Position numbers and translations under genes: made by a program
DNA from: Brucella tritici
GTDB lineage: Bacteria; Pseudomonadota; Alphaproteobacteria; Rhizobiales; Rhizobiaceae
Direction of reading: 5' to 3'
Length of the DNA: 64,000 nt
NCBI RefSeq assembly: GCF_008932295.1
Contig: NZ_WBWA01000003.1
Span: 284,406-348,405, forward strand
The notes under the pieces: model-generated
What the model was told of the DNA's origin: nothing
Seen by the model: the letters and a program-made list of their open reading frames with translations, nothing else
Database searches by the model: none
Part shown: positions 61,999 to 64,000 of the stretch, one piece after another
Layout of the letters: the number at the start of each line of letters is the position of its first letter
Numbering within the stretch: position 1 is the first letter of the stretch

Positions 61999-62793
61999 AT
62001 GCCGAGATTTGCAGCCAATCTCACAATGCTCTTCAATGAAGTGCCTTTCATGGATCGCTTTGCGCTGGCCGCAAAGGCCGGGTTCACCGGGGTGGAGTAT
62101 CTCTTCCCCTATGAGTTCAACCGGCATGAGCTGAAGGCGGCGCTGACCAAACATAATCTGGCACAGGTCCTGCACAATCTGCCCGCGGGCAACTGGGCTG
62201 GCGGCGAGCGCGGCATTGCGGTTCTGCCGGATCGCGTCGACGACTTCCGGCGCGGTGTGGCTGATGCCATCGACTATGCCACGACGCTCAACTGTTCGCA
62301 GGTCAATTGCCTTTCCGGCATTGCCCCGCAGGGTGTCGATCCGGACGTCTTGCGCGCCACTTTCGTCAGCAATCTGCGTCTGGCGGCAAAGGAACTGGGC
62401 AAGCATGGCATTCGCCTGCTGATCGAGCCGATCAACCACTATGACATTCCGGGCTTCTATCTCAACACGGTGGAGCAGGCGGTTTCGATCATCGACGAAG
62501 TGGGCAGCAACAACCTGTTCATCCAGTACGATCTCTACCATCAGCAGCGGACACGTGGCGAGCTGGTTGCGACTTATGAACGTTACAAGCCGCTGATTGC
62601 CCATGTTCAGCTCGCCGACAATCCGGGCCGCAATGAGCCGGGCACTGGTGAGATCAACTATCCGAACGTGTTCGAAGCACTGAAAAACGCCGGATACAAG
62701 GGCTGGATCGGCTGCGAGTACAAGCCGAAGACCACTACCGAGGAAGGTCTGGGCTGGTTCAAAAACCAAGAAGCCGAACGGCTGACTGCATAG
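61999..62793 (+). CDS. hyi: Hydroxypyruvate isomerase
   Basis: TIM-barrel enzyme that interconverts hydroxypyruvate and tartronate semialdehyde. The 264-residue protein shows FAANLTMLFNEVPFMDRFALAAKAGFTGVEYLFPYEF, LHNLPAGNWAGGERGIAVLPDRV, LLIEPINHYDIPGFYLNTVEQAV (catalytic Glu), IQYDLYHQQRTRGEL and IGCEYKPKTTTEEGLGW (second Glu). ATG 61999 follows AAGGAGGCGA; upstream codons are not homologous. Between gcl and glxR in one operon. Confidence 0.95.
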   Translation: MPRFAANLTMLFNEVPFMDRFALAAKAGFTGVEYLFPYEFNRHELKAALTKHNLAQVLHNLPAGNWAGGERGIAVLPDRVDDFRRGVADAIDYATTLNCSQVNCLSGIAPQGVDPDVLRATFVSNLRLAAKELGKHGIRLLIEPINHYDIPGFYLNTVEQAVSIIDEVGSNNLFIQYDLYHQQRTRGELVATYERYKPLIAHVQLADNPGRNEPGTGEINYPNVFEALKNAGYKGWIGCEYKPKTTTEEGLGWFKNQEAERLTA

Positions 62794-62815
62794 ATTTGAT
62801 TAGGGAGTAAGCGAC

Positions 62816-63700
62816 ATGGCCAAGATAGGCTTCATCGGACTGGGGATCATGGGCAAGCCAATGGCGCGGCATTTGCAGGATGCAGGCCACGAGCTTTTCA
62901 CGTCGAAGCATATTGTGCCACCGCACCAGGATCTACTCGATCATGGCATGCAGATTCTTGATACACCGAGGGACGTGGCGGCTCATTGCGACACCACTAT
63001 CTTGATGCTTCCGGATACGCCGCAGGTGGCCGAAGTCATCTTCGGTGAAGGTGGCGCGATCGGTGGTCTGGGCAAAGGCAAGCTGCTCATCGACATGAGC
63101 TCGATTTCCCCCATCGAGACGAAAGAGTTCGCAAAGAAGGTGCGGGCGACGGGTGGTGAATATGTCGATGCGCCGGTTTCCGGCGGCGAGGTCGGCGCGA
63201 AGAATGCCAGCCTCTCCATCATGGCTGGCGGTTCGCAGGAATCGTTCGACCGCGCTCTGCCGCTCCTGAAGCTCATGGGCAAGAACATCACGCTCGTCGG
63301 TGATTGCGGTGATGGCCAGACCACCAAGGTTGCAAACCAGATCATCGTCGCGCTCAACATCGAGGCTGTTGCGGAAGCGCTGGTTTTCGCTTCCAAGGCA
63401 GGCGCGGACCCGGCAAAGGTGCGCGAAGCCCTGATGGGCGGCTTTGCATCGTCCCGCATTCTCGAAGTGCATGGCGAACGCATGATCAAGCGGACCTTCG
63501 ATCCGGGCTTCCGCATTTCGCTGCACCAGAAGGATTTGAACCTTGCACTGCAAGGCGCAAAGGCGCTCGGTGTTTCGCTGCCGAACACGGCCATGGCACA
63601 GGAACTGTTCAACTCCTGCGCGGCGCATGGCGATGATGGTCTCGACCATTCCGGTCTCGTGCGTGCGCTTGAACGCATGGCAAACCACGAGGTAGCCTAA
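62816..63700 (+). CDS. glxR: 2-hydroxy-3-oxopropionate (tartronate semialdehyde) reductase
   Basis: NADH-dependent beta-hydroxyacid dehydrogenase that reduces tartronate semialdehyde to D-glycerate. The 294-residue protein has the Rossmann start KIGFIGLGIMGKPMARHLQDAGHEL, the substrate motif YVDAPVSGGEVGAKNASLSIMAGG and the catalytic Lys in GQTTKVANQIIVALNIEAVAEALVFASKAG, with HQKDLNLAL near the end. ATG 62816 follows GGGAGTAAGCGAC. Confidence 0.95.
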   Translation: MAKIGFIGLGIMGKPMARHLQDAGHELFTSKHIVPPHQDLLDHGMQILDTPRDVAAHCDTTILMLPDTPQVAEVIFGEGGAIGGLGKGKLLIDMSSISPIETKEFAKKVRATGGEYVDAPVSGGEVGAKNASLSIMAGGSQESFDRALPLLKLMGKNITLVGDCGDGQTTKVANQIIVALNIEAVAEALVFASKAGADPAKVREALMGGFASSRILEVHGERMIKRTFDPGFRISLHQKDLNLALQGAKALGVSLPNTAMAQELFNSCAAHGDDGLDHSGLVRALERMANHEVA

Positions 63701-63828
63701 CTCAGGGATTTGATTTCTCTGGAGGGAGAGGGTGGAGCTGGCTGCTTGGAGGAGGTGGCCGGCTCCATTGATTTTATATGCGTGGCACGAAATAGTGCCG
63801 TCAAACGATAATCAAGGCCGGGAATCTC

Positions 63829-64000
63829 ATGACAGCCATCGCCGATCCGAAGAAATTTCTGACCAGCCTTTTCGATGCCGCTGTCGCGGCTGCCGATCCT
63901 GAACTTGTGATCCGCGCCAATCTTCCGGCCAAGCCGAAGGGACGCACGATTGTCATCGGTGCGGGTAAGGGATCGGCGCAGATGGCGGCGGCTTTCGAGC
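63829..64000 (+). CDS. Glycerate kinase (MOFRL family), N-terminal part
   Basis: The first 57 codons of a glycerate kinase of the TtuD/GckA type, cut by the window edge. The frame reads ADPKKFLTSLFDAAVAAADPELVIRANLP and then GRTIVIGAGKGSAQMAAAFE, which matches the family start. It would phosphorylate glycerate from GlxR to 2- or 3-phosphoglycerate. The 128-base gap after glxR has a GGCAC/GTGCC hairpin. Confidence 0.88.
   Translation, partial: MTAIADPKKFLTSLFDAAVAAADPELVIRANLPAKPKGRTIVIGAGKGSAQMAAAFE

Overview
The window (about 58% GC by eye) looks like a Brucellaceae chromosome segment of the Ochrobactrum/Brucella type. Pointers are an Omp2a/2b-like Rhizobiales porin, an ALAS-type hemA, an IalB-family periplasmic protein, alphaproteobacterial NadQ control of nadABC, the carboxynorspermidine polyamine pathway, a cuckoo-type sRNA, and dispersed Rhizobiales palindromic repeats. 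I saw no phage, insertion sequence, CRISPR array, rRNA or tRNA. Gene order looks like ordinary chromosome with small accessory insertions.

Layout. 1-9 kb: start of pyrD, a DUF952 protein, a coiled-coil secreted protein, prolyl iminopeptidase, a LuxR-type response regulator facing a giant SLC5-PAS-hybrid histidine kinase, mscL and an aminotransferase. 8.7-10.1 kb: hemA with a perfect FNR/FixK-type box upstream. 10.3-14.3 kb: a glycan cluster (two DxD glycosyltransferases, GT25, NodB-type deacetylase, sialyltransferase-like protein). 14.5-17.2 kb: DUF1127 protein, a small ORF, and a LysR regulator divergent from a CidA/CidB (LrgAB) pair. 17.3-17.5 kb: an sRNA gene with three hairpins, each showing a CCTCCTCCC loop. 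17.6-20.1 kb: two quinone-type VOC proteins, one fused to an esterase. 20.4-27.9 kb: lipoprotein hydrolase, panCB, nadQ and nadABC behind two palindromic operators. 28-31.8 kb: fpr, sodB, a cysteine-rich SufR-like regulator and an MFS pump. 31.8-34.8 kb: a long structured leader and the nspC/carboxynorspermidine dehydrogenase operon. 34.9-40 kb: beta-helix protein, proline-racemase-family enzyme, MATE pump, IalB protein. 40.1-45.6 kb: Cache-domain kinase, response regulator and a 2-oxoacid-type TRAP transporter. 46-47.2 kb: porin in AT-rich surroundings.

47.5-64 kb is one purine-to-glycerate catabolic region. Guanine is deaminated (guaD), xanthine oxidised (xdhABC), urate oxidised by a membrane cytochrome-c-linked enzyme (puuD), and the product opened through uraH and a PuuE-UraD fusion to allantoate; AllE acts further down. 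Glyoxylate is then taken to glycerate and on by gcl, hyi, glxR and a glycerate kinase running off the edge. LysR and IclR regulators sit inside. Allantoate amidohydrolase and a ureidoglycolate-cleaving enzyme are not in the window.

Best candidates for a second look: the cuckoo-type sRNA (17310-17466), the polyamine-operon leader with its possible 15-codon leader peptide (32042-32375), the two NadQ operators, the VOC-esterase fusion, the GT29-like protein, and the kinase/regulator/TRAP module with its palindrome. All functional calls come from reading the sequence; no searches were run.
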